62,665 nucleotides of DNA from Blautia sp. (lineage in GTDB: Bacteria; Bacillota; Clostridia; Lachnospirales; Lachnospiraceae), in assembly GCA_022769545.1 (NCBI GenBank), contig JALEJS010000012.1:1-62665 (forward strand), written 5' to 3'. The notes under the pieces are model-generated. The model was not told the DNA's origin. It ran no database searches and was given only the letters and a program-made list of their open reading frames with translations. The translations under genes and the position numbers were made by a program. This document shows positions 1 to 8,805 of this stretch, in pieces (within the stretch, counting starts at the first letter, position 1; each line of letters starts with the position of its first letter).

Positions 1-200
1 TGCATCGCCAGATGCACGGCCGGGTAGCCAAGTCGGGAAGGGATAAACGCTGAAGGCATCTAAGCGTGAAGCCCCCCTCAAGATGAGATATCCCATTCGA
101 AAGAAGTAAGACCCCTTGAAGACGACGAGGTAGATAGGGCAGAGGTGGAAGTGCAGTAATGTATGGAGCTGACTGCTACTAATCGGTCGAGGGCTTGACC
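1..200 (+). rRNA. 23S ribosomal RNA, 3' end (partial)
   Basis: The first 200 bases carry the conserved end of large-subunit rRNA: the segment around GAAGGCATCTAAGC (51-64), the CCCCTCAAGATGAGAT stretch (74-89) and the closing helix strand CTACTAATCGGTCGAGGGCTTGACC near 176-200, shown here only as a landmark region. The 5' part lies outside the window. The 3' end is placed at about 200 by analogy to other bacterial 23S genes. No 5S rRNA is seen in the 500 bases that follow. Confidence 0.95.
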
Positions 201-205
201 AAAAA

Positions 206-347
206 GCTGAGGAAGCGGCTGTAAGGCCGTGGAGAGCGTGGAATGTTTACATTCCAAAGCGAAGCCATGGACGCACAGACATTTGCGAAGCAAAAGGCAC
301 TGAGCGACGAAGTCGCGAGGTGACCGCTGAGGAAGCGGCTGTGAGGC
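206..347 (+). repeat. Direct repeat pair downstream of 23S rRNA
   Basis: A 22-base unit beginning GCTGAGGAAGCGGCTGT occurs at 206-227 and again at 326-347 with one mismatch. Each unit holds a short self-complementary core, and the second can form CCGCT-GAGGA-AGCGG. The bases between have more small hairpins but no open frame with a ribosome site. The stretch is probably the processed trailer of the rRNA transcript. No tRNA or 5S gene is visible in it. Confidence 0.6.
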
Positions 348-434
348 AGCTGTGAACAAAGCAGCGCGAGGTCAGACGAATCTCAAAATAGAATGTCAGA
401 CATGTATGTAGTTTTGAAGATACAAAGAGAAGCA

Positions 435-461
435 AGCAGTGGAGAGGTCCGCTGCTTTTTT
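435..461 (+). terminator. Rho-independent terminator of the rRNA operon
   Basis: The stem GCAGTGG (436-442) pairs with CCGCTGC (449-455), including G-U pairs, and is followed by six T. It lies about 240 bases after the 23S end, the position expected for the end of the rRNA transcription unit. Confidence 0.75.
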
Positions 462-462
462 G

Positions 463-522
463 TTTCATAGGAAATTCCTCTGGAATTCACCTATGAAATA
501 AAAAGCTCTCCGGGCAGGATGC
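463..522. repeat. Dispersed palindromic repeat, copy 1
   Basis: The outer arms TTTCATAGG (463-471) and CCTATGAAA (490-498) enclose nested GGAATT/AATTCC arms. A conserved tail of about 24 bases follows, containing CTCCGGGC. A second copy with about five differences lies at 50857-50916, after another terminator. The structure and spread suggest a REP- or MITE-like intergenic element. In either orientation it is not a gene. Confidence 0.7.
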
Positions 523-733
523 GACCAGATGCATATGGAATTGTGACTGTGTGACTGCCTGTGGGAGTCCGCATCTGGCACGCAAAGAGGAGCAAGTCCC
601 TCAAAGACTGAGGGATACAGGGAGTACTTGTCCGCTTTGTTCTGAAAAAAACAGATTTCCTCTTGCCAACTGATTGTTTTTGTAGTATGTTTGTATGCAG
701 TGTGCTTATGGAAAAATGGAAGGGGGAAACAAA
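523..733 (+). other. Non-coding stretch with hairpins before the MATE gene
   Basis: No supported gene is present. An inverted repeat CCAGATGC (525-532) / GCATCTGG (572-579) and a nested hairpin near 594-630 (CAAGT...ACTTG enclosing CCCTC...GAGGG) are visible. A possible sigma-A promoter, TTGCCA (663-668) with a 17-base spacer and TATGTT, would start transcription near 698, so the hairpins would lie upstream of the MATE transcript. Confidence 0.4.
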
Positions 734-2137
734 ATGGAGATAACAAAGAAAAAAACATTTCGTCAAAAATTTGTTGGAGATAGGGCTTTTTATAAAATGG
801 TTCTTGCTCTTGCAGTGCCAATTATGATCCAGAATGGAATTACCAATTTTGTGAGCCTTCTGGATAATATCATGATTGGTCAGGTGGGGACGGTACAGAT
901 GTCCGGCGCATCGATCGTAAATCAGTTGATTTTTGTATATAATCTGTGCATTTTTGGAGGGGTATCCGGTGCAGGAATCTTTACGGCACAATATTTCGGT
1001 CAGAAAGACAACGAAGGAATCCGCCATACTTTTCGCTATAAATTATGGATGGTTATCATACTTACGGCAGCAACGACAGCACTTTTTCTGGCAGCCGGGG
1101 ATACATTGATCGGGTTTTACCTGCAGGGAAAGGGAAGTGCGGCAGATGCGGCAGACACACTGATGTATGGCAGAATGTATCTGCATGTTATGCTGGTCGG
1201 TCTTCCGGCATTTATGATCAGTCAGGTATATTCCAGTACGCTCCGGGAATGCGGTCAGACGATTGTTCCTATGAAGGCTGGTGTCGCTGCGGTTTTTGTA
1301 AATCTGCTGTTTAATTATCTTCTGATTTTCGGTAAGTTTGGATTTCCGCAACTGGGAGTACAGGGAGCCGCTATTGCTACCGTTCTGTCCAGATATGTGG
1401 AAATGATCATCATCGTGGCCTGGACACACAGGAAAAAAGAGAAGAATCCGTTTGTTGTGGGTCTGTATCGGACTATGAAAATTCCTGGAAGGCTGGTAAA
1501 GAAATATTTTATAAAAGGAATACCGCTGCTTTTGAATGAGACACTGTGGGCCGCCGGTATGGCAATGCTGACGCAATGTTATTCTATCCGGAGTCTGGAT
1601 GTGGTTGCGGCACTGAATATTTCAAATACCATCAATAATGTATTTAATATCGTGTTCATCGCGTTGGGGGATTCGGTTGCGATTGTTGTAGGGCAGCTGT
1701 TGGGAGCCGGCGACATGGAAAAGGCCAGGGATACGGACAATAAGATGATTGCTTTTTCCGTATTCTGCTGTTCGTGGGCAGCGCTGGTGATGCTGTTGCT
1801 GTCACCTATGTTTCCGCGTCTGTATAATACAAGCAGCGAGGTTCAGAGTCTCGCACGGAATCTGATCGCAGTGACAGCCGTTTTTATGCCGATGCAGGCA
1901 TTTTTGCATGCAGCCTATTTTACGCTGCGTTCCGGTGGAAAAACGATCATTACATTTTTCTTCGACAGTGTATATATATGGTGTGTGAGTGTGGTACTTG
2001 CATTTGTCCTGAGCCGGTTTACGCCACTTCCGATTCTGGGAATCTATGTGGCCGTACAGCTCTCTGATTTTGTGAAGTGTGTGATTGGATTTGTGCTGGT
2101 AAAAAAGGGCGTCTGGCTTCAGAATATTGTCTGCTGA
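734..2137 (+). CDS. MATE family multidrug/sodium antiporter
   Basis: This is a 467-residue integral membrane protein of the MATE family, which exports drugs or metabolites in exchange for protons or sodium. It has the usual length of about 460 residues and two six-helix halves. The motif near residues 17-45 (LAVPIMIQNGITNFVSLLDN) matches the first helix of the family, and the second half repeats it with GIPLLLNETLWAAGMAML. The ATG at 734 is chosen over an upstream in-frame start at 695 because it follows AGGGGGAAACAAA. It is a single-gene unit after the rRNA terminator. The substrate cannot be told from the sequence. Confidence 0.93.
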   Translation: MEITKKKTFRQKFVGDRAFYKMVLALAVPIMIQNGITNFVSLLDNIMIGQVGTVQMSGASIVNQLIFVYNLCIFGGVSGAGIFTAQYFGQKDNEGIRHTFRYKLWMVIILTAATTALFLAAGDTLIGFYLQGKGSAADAADTLMYGRMYLHVMLVGLPAFMISQVYSSTLRECGQTIVPMKAGVAAVFVNLLFNYLLIFGKFGFPQLGVQGAAIATVLSRYVEMIIIVAWTHRKKEKNPFVVGLYRTMKIPGRLVKKYFIKGIPLLLNETLWAAGMAMLTQCYSIRSLDVVAALNISNTINNVFNIVFIALGDSVAIVVGQLLGAGDMEKARDTDNKMIAFSVFCCSWAALVMLLLSPMFPRLYNTSSEVQSLARNLIAVTAVFMPMQAFLHAAYFTLRSGGKTIITFFFDSVYIWCVSVVLAFVLSRFTPLPILGIYVAVQLSDFVKCVIGFVLVKKGVWLQNIVC

Positions 2138-2151
2138 TTTTTGAGAATTGT

Positions 2152-2183
2152 TCTTGACTAACAGACATAGAATATAGTATCAT
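2152..2183 (+). promoter_or_regulatory. Probable sigma-A promoter for the metal-exporter leader
   Basis: TTGACT near 2154 is followed after about 18 bases by TATCAT near 2178. It lies about 25 bases ahead of the riboswitch, which fits a transcript starting just before the aptamer. Confidence 0.5.
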
Positions 2184-2202
2184 CTAAAAAATCACTACAT
2201 CA

Positions 2203-2285
2203 ATGATATCAGGCAATGCTGTTTCAGCATGACGCCGGGCCGCAAAGCGGCAGTGGGTGAAAGGATAAGACACATCTACGGGAAC
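2203..2285 (+). ncRNA. NiCo (czcD-type) riboswitch
   Basis: The leader of the cation diffusion facilitator gene carries the conserved features of the nickel/cobalt riboswitch: AGGCAATG closed by CAT (2211-2231), the GCCGGGC element (2234-2240) followed by a GC hairpin ending GCGGC, then CAGTGGGTGA and finally CACATCTACGGG. The family binds Ni2+ or Co2+ cooperatively and turns on exporters of the CzcD type, which is what follows here. The last segment is shared with the terminator at 2269-2312, giving the expected ON switch. Confidence 0.85.
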
Positions 2286-2312
2286 GAATATATTCCGCGG
2301 ATGTGTCTTTTT
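2269..2312 (+). terminator. Riboswitch-controlled terminator
   Basis: GACACATC (2269-2276) pairs with GATGTGTC (2300-2307) around an inner CGGGAA/TTCCG helix and is followed by a T run. Its left arm belongs to the aptamer, so metal binding should prevent its formation and let transcription reach the exporter gene. Confidence 0.8.
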
Positions 2313-2413
2313 GTATCGCAGGAACTTCTGGAATTTCTCTGAGAAAAAAAAGAAATCCGGGTTCCGGAAAAATGAAACAAGGATCAAAATGGAAACAGGC
2401 AGGAGGATTATAC

Positions 2414-3337
2414 ATGAATCGTTTTTCAAATGATATTTCGACGAATCAAAAGGAGAACAGCCAGAAAATTGCCATGCGGGTATCAGGGGTCAGTATCGCT
2501 GTGAATCTGCTGCTGTCACTGTTCAAATTTCTTGCCGGAATACTGGCACATTCCGGAGCCATGGTTTCGGATGCCGTACATTCGGCCTCGGATGTTCTCA
2601 GCACATTCGTGGTAATCATCGGAGTGAAGCTGTCCGGGAAAAAATCAGATGAGGATCATCAGTATGGACATGAGCGCATGGAATGTGTTTCTTCCATAAT
2701 ATTGTCCGGTCTTCTGTTGGTGACCGGTGTTGGAATCGGGATTGCCGGTGTGGAGAAAATCATTGCCGGGACATCCGGAGAGAATCTGATGGCGCCGGGA
2801 AGGCTGGCACTTGTAGCTGCAGTGATATCCCTTGTGGTGAAGGAATGGATGTTCTGGTACACAAGAGCAGCAGCGAAAAAGATTCGTTCCGGGGCACTGA
2901 TGGCAGATGCCTGGCATCATCGGTCAGATGCACTTTCGTCTGTGGGAGCATTTATCGGTATTCTTGGATCGAGACTGGGATATCCGATTCTGGATCCGGC
3001 GGCAAGTGTTGTGATCTGTCTGTTTATCGGAAAAGCGGCCATCGATATTTTTAAGGATGCGATTGACAAGATGGTAGATCACTCCTGTGATGAAGAGACC
3101 ATTTCCCGTATGGAAAAAGTGATCCGCGCCATTCCAGGTGTGATTCAGATCGATCTTCTGAAGACACGCCTGTTTGGAGCAAAGATTTATGTTGATATTG
3201 AGATTGCTGCGAATGGAGAGATGTCTCTGAGGGATGCCCATACGATAGCAGAAAAAGTACATCATACGATGGAGGAAGAGTTTCCGGATGTGAAGCATTG
3301 TATGGTACATGTGAATCCGGCGGAAAAAGATTATTGA
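2414..3337 (+). CDS. Cation diffusion facilitator (CDF) metal exporter
   Basis: The 307-residue protein is a CDF family transporter with six membrane helices and a C-terminal cytoplasmic ferredoxin-like domain (from about residue 215). The two HxxxD metal-site motifs are visible: HSASD (56-60) in helix 2 and HHRSD in helix 5. The C-terminus ends in the typical VKHCMVHVNP region. The start at 2414 follows AGGAGGATTATAC, and an in-frame ATG at 2303 falls in the riboswitch terminator and is rejected. The riboswitch upstream points to nickel or cobalt, not zinc, as the regulating ion. Cobalt homeostasis may matter here because the window also holds a corrinoid locus. Confidence 0.93.
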   Translation: MNRFSNDISTNQKENSQKIAMRVSGVSIAVNLLLSLFKFLAGILAHSGAMVSDAVHSASDVLSTFVVIIGVKLSGKKSDEDHQYGHERMECVSSIILSGLLLVTGVGIGIAGVEKIIAGTSGENLMAPGRLALVAAVISLVVKEWMFWYTRAAAKKIRSGALMADAWHHRSDALSSVGAFIGILGSRLGYPILDPAASVVICLFIGKAAIDIFKDAIDKMVDHSCDEETISRMEKVIRAIPGVIQIDLLKTRLFGAKIYVDIEIAANGEMSLRDAHTIAEKVHHTMEEEFPDVKHCMVHVNPAEKDY

Positions 3338-3478
3338 GTGCAAAGCGGATGATGAATATCGGAATACGGATTGGAAATTCGGGAAGAAGATTCGGCACTT
3401 CGGGAAGAAACAGGGTGGAAATTTCATGGAAAACAGGATAAAATAGAGAGAGAATAACCATCAGAGAAGGGAATACTT

Positions 3479-5422
3479 ATGAAAAAGATAACGATGCTGG
3501 CGGCTTTCTTATTTGCTGCATTATGGTGCTTTTCGGGCCGGGAGAAAACAGTTCTGGCAGAGACTGTTTCTGAGAAGCAGGTGGATGTCCTGTTTACACA
3601 TGATACACATTCACATCTGAACAGCTTTCTGACGCTTGTAGATGGAGAGACAAAGGAAATTGGTGGATTTGCACGTCTGAAGACACAGATTCTTCAGCAA
3701 AAAGAAAAGAATCCGGATACGCTGATTCTGGATGCAGGGGACTATTCGATGGGGACTCTGATGCAGACGATTTATTCTGTGGAGGCATCGGAGCTCCGTA
3801 TGCTGGGTGCGCTGGGCTGTGATGTGACAACGCTTGGAAATCATGAGTTTGACTATCGTTCACAGGGACTTGCAGATTCGCTTGAATCAGCGGTAAAGAG
3901 CGGAGATCCTGTGCCGGCGATGGTATTATGTAATATCGACTGGGAGTCCATGGAAAAAAGCGGACTGACCCGGGAACAGCAGCTTTTGAAAGATGCTTTT
4001 GAGGCATATGGAATGCAGGATTATGTTGTCCTGGAAAAGGGCAATGTAAAAATCGCAGTGATTGGTGTTTTTGGGGAAGATTCCTATTCCTGTGCACCGA
4101 CCTGTGTGCTGAAGTTCCGCAATGCCGGCGAGGCAGTGAAAGAGACGGTGGAAAGGATACGGAAAGAAGAAGCTGTGGATATGATCGTCTGTGTTTCACA
4201 CAGCGGGACCAGCGAAGATGAAAAGAAATCAGAGGATGAGCTGCTTGCAAAAGCGGTTCCGGAAATCGATCTGATCATCAGCGGACACAGCCATACCGTT
4301 CTGGAAGCACCGATCATACATGGAGATACCGCCATTGTATCCTGCGGAGAATATGGGAAAAATCTTGGAAGTCTTTCCATGGAACAAAAAGAAAATGGCC
4401 GGTGGGAGGTCCGTTCTTATGAACTTTTTCCGATTACAGCTGATGTACCGGAGGATGAGGAAACACAGCATAAAATTGACCGCTTTATGGAAGCGGTCAA
4501 CCGTGAATATCTGGATGAGTTTGGATACAATGCAGAGGACGTTGTTGCGGAAAATAAAGTGGAATTCTGTACTGTAAAGGATCTGTCAGGAGAACATGTA
4601 GAGAGAAATCTCGGAAATATCATTGCGGATGCATATCATTATGCGGCAGAAACACGGAATCCGGACGCAGATCCGGTGGATGTGGCCATATGCCCCAGCG
4701 GAACGGTTCGGGAAACCTATCCGAAGGGAAACATTACCGTTCAGGATATTTTCAATTCGTTCTCTCTTGGAATCGGAGAGGACGGAGTTCCTGGATATCC
4801 GCTGATCAGTGTGTATCTGACGGGAAAAGAACTGAAGACCATCGCAGAGATCGATGCGTCCATTTCGGATATTATGCCGTCGGCCAGATTGTTTAATTAT
4901 GGTCTGTATTTTACCTACAATCCGCATCGGCTGATTCTGAACCGTGTGACGGACTGCTATCTGGCAGACGAAAACGGTGCCCGGACAGAGATTCAGAACG
5001 ATAAGCTGTACCAGGTTGTGACAGATCTTTATACGGGTCAGATGCTCGGAACTGTGACCGATATTTCTTTTGGACTTCTTTCCATCGTACCCAAGAATCA
5101 GGACAGTGTTCCTTATGAGAATATCAGTGACGCAATCATAAAAACCAGTGACGGAGAACTGAAAGCGTGGGATGCCATTGTTCAGTATATGAGATCATTT
5201 CAGGATGAGGACGGAAACGGAATACCGGATATTCCGGAATCCTATGCATCATTTGAAGGTCGGAAAACAGTGGATGACAGCAAAAAAATCACAGATCTGA
5301 TCAGAAATCCGAACCGGTTTACCTTTATGATTCTGGCTGTCGTTGGCGTGACGGTTCTGCTGCTGTTCGCTGTGGTCCGTCTGATCGTCAGACGGATCCG
5401 AAAAAGGAGAAAACTCCATTGA
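3479..5422 (+). CDS. Secreted 5'-nucleotidase / cyclic phosphodiesterase family protein, membrane-anchored
   Basis: The 647-residue protein has a signal peptide (1 to about 28), a metallophosphatase domain and a 5'-nucleotidase C-terminal domain, the UshA/YfkN family layout. Metal and catalytic motifs are seen in order: FTHDTHSH (about 39-46), LDAGDYSMGT, TTLGNHEFDY, VCVSHSG and ISGHSHT. A C-terminal membrane helix followed by RRIRKRRK should anchor it facing outward. It would release phosphate and nucleosides from extracellular nucleotides. The ATG follows AGAGAAGGGAATACTT. The DNA polymerase gene begins 26 bases after its stop. Confidence 0.92.
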   Translation: MKKITMLAAFLFAALWCFSGREKTVLAETVSEKQVDVLFTHDTHSHLNSFLTLVDGETKEIGGFARLKTQILQQKEKNPDTLILDAGDYSMGTLMQTIYSVEASELRMLGALGCDVTTLGNHEFDYRSQGLADSLESAVKSGDPVPAMVLCNIDWESMEKSGLTREQQLLKDAFEAYGMQDYVVLEKGNVKIAVIGVFGEDSYSCAPTCVLKFRNAGEAVKETVERIRKEEAVDMIVCVSHSGTSEDEKKSEDELLAKAVPEIDLIISGHSHTVLEAPIIHGDTAIVSCGEYGKNLGSLSMEQKENGRWEVRSYELFPITADVPEDEETQHKIDRFMEAVNREYLDEFGYNAEDVVAENKVEFCTVKDLSGEHVERNLGNIIADAYHYAAETRNPDADPVDVAICPSGTVRETYPKGNITVQDIFNSFSLGIGEDGVPGYPLISVYLTGKELKTIAEIDASISDIMPSARLFNYGLYFTYNPHRLILNRVTDCYLADENGARTEIQNDKLYQVVTDLYTGQMLGTVTDISFGLLSIVPKNQDSVPYENISDAIIKTSDGELKAWDAIVQYMRSFQDEDGNGIPDIPESYASFEGRKTVDDSKKITDLIRNPNRFTFMILAVVGVTVLLLFAVVRLIVRRIRKRRKLH

Positions 5423-5448
5423 CTGTAACAAAAAAGGGGTACAGATCA

Positions 5449-6693
5449 ATGACAAAGAAGGAGATAATGAAAGAGATAATGGAACCGGATGCACCAGTGA
5501 TCTTTCATATTGATGTGAATTCTGCGTTTCTGAGCTGGAGTGCCATACGGCTGTTAAAAGAGGGCAGTGATGTGGATCTTCGGGAAATTCCTGCCATCAT
5601 CGGAGGAGATGAAAGCACCAGGCATGGAATTGTTGTTGCAAAATCACTGAAAGCGAAAGCGTATGGGATCCGCACTGCGGACACGGTGGCCAGCGCGCGC
5701 AGCAAATGCCCGGATCTGGTCATACAGCCGCCGGATCATGCGTATTATCGGGAACAGAGCCGTCAGCTGATGGAACATTTATATGAAATATGTCCGGTGA
5801 TTCAGCAGGTCAGTGTGGATGAGTGTTATATGTCTTTTGAGCCGGTGCGTGACAGATTTTCTTCCCCGGAAGAGGCAGCCCGCTATATAAAAGACAGTGT
5901 GCGGGAATCGTTCGGATATACCGTTAACATTGGAATATCCGACAGAAAAGTTCTGGCAAAAATGGCATCTGATTTTCAGAAACCGGATAAGGTGCACACA
6001 CTGTATCACTATGAAATCCGGAAAAAGCTGTGGCCGCTTCCGGTGGAAGAACTGTATATGTGCGGGCGGAGCAGTGCTGCTTTTCTTAAAAAAATGGGTG
6101 TAAAAACAATCGGTGATCTGGCTGTGCTGGATCGGCAGATGGTTCAGACCTGGCTGAAAAGCCAGGGAAATCTTCTGTGGAACTATGCCAATGGAATCGA
6201 TGACTCCGCAGTGGAACCGGAGCCTTCCAAAGCCAAAGGAATCGGTAATTCGATGACGCTTTCGAATGACGCACAGACGAGGGAAGAGTGCAGAAAGGTA
6301 TTGCGGATGCTTACTGAGAAGGTTGTCGGGAGAATGAAAAAGGAAGGTGTCCGTGCCAGTCAGATCAGTGTGGAGATTAAATATGCCACGTTTGTTTCTG
6401 TTTCTCATCAGATGGGAATTCAGCCGGCAGCAGCAGCGCCGGAAATTCTGTTTGCAAAGGTAGGAATGCTGTTTGATGAGCTCTGGAGCGGAGAGCCGGT
6501 ACGGCTTCTTGGGGTCCGTGTCTCTAAGCTGGAAGAGGAAAATGCAGAAGTGCAGATGAATCTGTTTGATTATCAGAAGGAGAGCGCGCGCTCCAGAAAG
6601 CAGAAGGATCTGGAAGAGGCAATGGAAAAAATCCGCAGGAGATATGGAGCGCATGCTGTGCACCGGGGAACAGAGGAATGGCAGAAGCGGTAA
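5449..6693 (+). CDS. Y-family DNA polymerase (DinB/UmuC type)
   Basis: The 414-residue translesion polymerase has the first catalytic aspartate in FHIDVNSAF (D22) and the second acidic pair in SVDECYMSF (D124, E125). A helix-hairpin-helix region (MGVKTIGDLA) and a little-finger domain follow. Near the C-terminus QMNLF (from residue 369) matches the beta-clamp binding pentapeptide. The ATG at 5449 is preferred because AAAGGGGT lies nine bases upstream; an in-frame TTG overlapping the previous stop is less likely. The length and the NSAFLSW variant resemble the Firmicute UvrX/DinB-like branch, so error-prone bypass is inferred and the exact subfamily is open. Confidence 0.92.
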   Translation: MTKKEIMKEIMEPDAPVIFHIDVNSAFLSWSAIRLLKEGSDVDLREIPAIIGGDESTRHGIVVAKSLKAKAYGIRTADTVASARSKCPDLVIQPPDHAYYREQSRQLMEHLYEICPVIQQVSVDECYMSFEPVRDRFSSPEEAARYIKDSVRESFGYTVNIGISDRKVLAKMASDFQKPDKVHTLYHYEIRKKLWPLPVEELYMCGRSSAAFLKKMGVKTIGDLAVLDRQMVQTWLKSQGNLLWNYANGIDDSAVEPEPSKAKGIGNSMTLSNDAQTREECRKVLRMLTEKVVGRMKKEGVRASQISVEIKYATFVSVSHQMGIQPAAAAPEILFAKVGMLFDELWSGEPVRLLGVRVSKLEEENAEVQMNLFDYQKESARSRKQKDLEEAMEKIRRRYGAHAVHRGTEEWQKR

Positions 6694-6732
6694 AAATAAG
6701 TGGGAGAAAGCAGGGGTTATCCGAAACAAAAC

Positions 6733-6790
6733 GGGTTCTGACAGGAAACGATATTTATTTGAAAATTGTTTCCTGTCAAAACCCTTTCTT
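6733..6790. terminator. Bidirectional terminator between convergent genes
   Basis: The 17-base arms GGGTTCTGACAGGAAAC (6733-6749) and GTTTCCTGTCAAAACCC (6768-6784) pair almost fully, with T-rich sequence after the plus-strand copy. It separates the polymerase gene from the minus-strand rubredoxin/glutamate-synthase-domain gene. Confidence 0.85.
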
Positions 6791-6816
6791 ATGTCAATTT
6801 CCTGATTTTCAGTCCG

Positions 6817-8232
6817 TCAGGCGTGAGGAATATCCGTGAATTCTGAGATTTCCCGGCTGATGGTACACAGATCACTGACGGAAAGGTCATGAACATTTGT
6901 GTGTCCGGTAATCCGTGCAAAGGTTTTCAGTTCCTCATTGGACACATGCAGGAAGTTTCCGACCCTGCGTGCAGCGGCTTCTATGTGAAGTCTGGAACGG
7001 AGCTCTTCATCCTGTGTCGCAACACCGACCGGACAGTTTCCGCTGCCGCAGATGCGATATTGCTGACAGGCGGCTGCAATCAGAGCCGCACTGGCGATTG
7101 CCACGGCATCGGCACCCATTGCCAGAGCCTTTGCAAAGTCTGAGGAGACCCGAAGGCCGCCCGTGATCACAAGCTCCATGTCGGATTTTACGGAATCCAG
7201 ATATTTTCTTGCACGGTGAAGCGCGTAAACAGTGGGGACACTGGTTGCCTCCCGCAGCAGATATGGACTGGAGCCGGTAGCACCGCCGCGTCCGTCAATG
7301 GTTACGAAATCCGCACCGGCAAATACGCAGTATTCAAGATCACGCTCAATTCTTCCGGCAGCAAGTTTAATACCAATGGGACGTCCGTCAGAACGGGCGC
7401 GCAGAGAATCCACAAGTTCCTTCAGATCTTCTTTGGTGTGAATATCCGGGAATTTGGAAGGACTTTTCACATCCTGTCCCTGCGGCTTCTGGCGAACGGC
7501 AGCGATTTCGGCAGTCACCTTGCTTCCGGGAAGATGTCCGCCCATTCCGGGCTTTGTTCCCTGACCGATCTTGATCTCAATGGCATCTGCCTTTCGAAGG
7601 TTTTCATCGGTGACGCTGTAGAGGTTTGGAATGTATTCAAAGATATAGCGGTATGCGTTGTCACGTTCCTGAGGCAGGATTCCGCCCTCTCCGCTGCACA
7701 TGGCAGTTCTGGCAAGTGCACTGCCCTTTGCGAGAGCTGTCTTTACTTCTTTTGACAGTGCCCCGAAGGACATGTGTGAAACATAAATCGGACTGTCAAG
7801 AATCATAGGTTTCTTGGCATGCTTGCCGATGACCGTTGTGGAAGATACAAAATCTTCATCGTTCAGCGGCATGGGATTCAGCTGCGCACCCAGGATCAGA
7901 ATATCATCCCAGGAAGGCATGGGCATTTGTGTCCCCATAGCGGCATGAATGCTCTTTCCGGTGACTGCCATTTCGTGAATCTGCGCCATATATCTGCAAT
8001 TAGAATCCTGCCGCATCAGATTTCTGTCATATTCCAGGCTGAGCGAACCGTCAGAGACTTTCTCAGAAGCTTTCGGAGCCGGTGTAGCGGCTGCCTGTTC
8101 GTTCGCCGGTATTTCCCGGAATTTGTCTGCCGGCTGCTTGCAGCGGGGACAGATATCCAGTGAGTCAAAGCTCTTTCCTTCTGCAGCTTCGTCAAAAACG
8201 AAACCGCAGATCGTGCATTTGTAAACTGCCAT
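6817..8232 (-). CDS. Rubredoxin domain fused to a glutamate-synthase FMN domain protein
   Basis: In the 471-residue protein an N-terminal rubredoxin-type knuckle pair (YKCTICG and CPRCK, residues 4-33) precedes a glutamate synthase large-subunit FMN domain. The FMN barrel motifs HLPGSKV, GIKLAAGRIE and TIDGRGGATG are visible, as is the 3Fe-4S cluster pattern C-x5-C-x4-C in CQQYRICGSGNC. No glutaminase domain is present, as in the archaeal-type single-domain proteins. It is third in a unit with perR and rubrerythrin (33 bases downstream of rubrerythrin), so a redox role in peroxide or oxygen defence is as likely as glutamate synthesis. Its true reaction is unknown. Confidence 0.88.
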   Translation of the reverse strand: MAVYKCTICGFVFDEAAEGKSFDSLDICPRCKQPADKFREIPANEQAAATPAPKASEKVSDGSLSLEYDRNLMRQDSNCRYMAQIHEMAVTGKSIHAAMGTQMPMPSWDDILILGAQLNPMPLNDEDFVSSTTVIGKHAKKPMILDSPIYVSHMSFGALSKEVKTALAKGSALARTAMCSGEGGILPQERDNAYRYIFEYIPNLYSVTDENLRKADAIEIKIGQGTKPGMGGHLPGSKVTAEIAAVRQKPQGQDVKSPSKFPDIHTKEDLKELVDSLRARSDGRPIGIKLAAGRIERDLEYCVFAGADFVTIDGRGGATGSSPYLLREATSVPTVYALHRARKYLDSVKSDMELVITGGLRVSSDFAKALAMGADAVAIASAALIAAACQQYRICGSGNCPVGVATQDEELRSRLHIEAAARRVGNFLHVSNEELKTFARITGHTNVHDLSVSDLCTISREISEFTDIPHA

Positions 8233-8265
8233 TGTAAAAATCCCCCAATACGATAGCGGTATCTC

Positions 8266-8805
8266 TTAGTAGTTTTCCATTCTCACTTCGAAGAAGCTCT
8301 GCGGATGTGCGCATACCGGACATACTTCCGGTGCTTTCGTGCCCATGACAAGATGACCGCAGTTTCTGCATTCCCACATGGTCATTTCGCCTTTTTCAAA
8401 TACCTTTTTCATTTCCACGTTGGAGAGGAGCGCACGATAACGTTCTTCATGTGCTTTTTCAATGGCAGCTACCATGCGGAATTTTTCAGCCAGCTCCGGG
8501 AAGCCCTCTTCGTCTGCTTCCTTTGCAAAGGTGCTGTACATGTCTGTCCACTCATAATTTTCTCCGTCTGCGGCAGCAGCAAGATTTTCTGCGGTATTTC
8601 CAAGTCCTGCAAGCTCCTTGAACCACATTTTTGCATGCTCTTTTTCGTTGTCTGCCGTTTTCAGGAAAAGGCCGGAAATCTGTTCATAACCCTCTTTTTT
8701 TGCGACGCTGGCAAAATAAGTATATTTGTTGCGGGCCTGGCTTTCACCGGCAAATGCTTCCATCAGATTCTTTTCTGTCTTAGTTCCTTCATATTTGTTA
8801 CCCAT
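8266..8805 (-). CDS. Rubrerythrin
   Basis: The 179-residue non-haem di-iron peroxidase has an N-terminal four-helix ferritin-like domain with ligand motifs [22 protein letters not shown], and EKAHEERY. The C-terminal rubredoxin domain has its CxxC pairs in CRNCG and CPVC. It reduces hydrogen peroxide in the cytoplasm of anaerobes. The ATG at 8805 follows GGAGGTAACGAAA and overlaps the perR stop by eight bases (ATGGGTAA), so translation is probably coupled to perR. A longer in-frame start at 8868 lies inside perR and is rejected. Confidence 0.95.
   Translation of the reverse strand: MGNKYEGTKTEKNLMEAFAGESQARNKYTYFASVAKKEGYEQISGLFLKTADNEKEHAKMWFKELAGLGNTAENLAAAADGENYEWTDMYSTFAKEADEEGFPELAEKFRMVAAIEKAHEERYRALLSNVEMKKVFEKGEMTMWECRNCGHLVMGTKAPEVCPVCAHPQSFFEVRMENY

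Noticed and set aside
200..460. Possible 5S rRNA after the 23S gene
   Set aside because: None of the conserved 5S segments (such as the CCGAAC loop context) was found at the expected distance.
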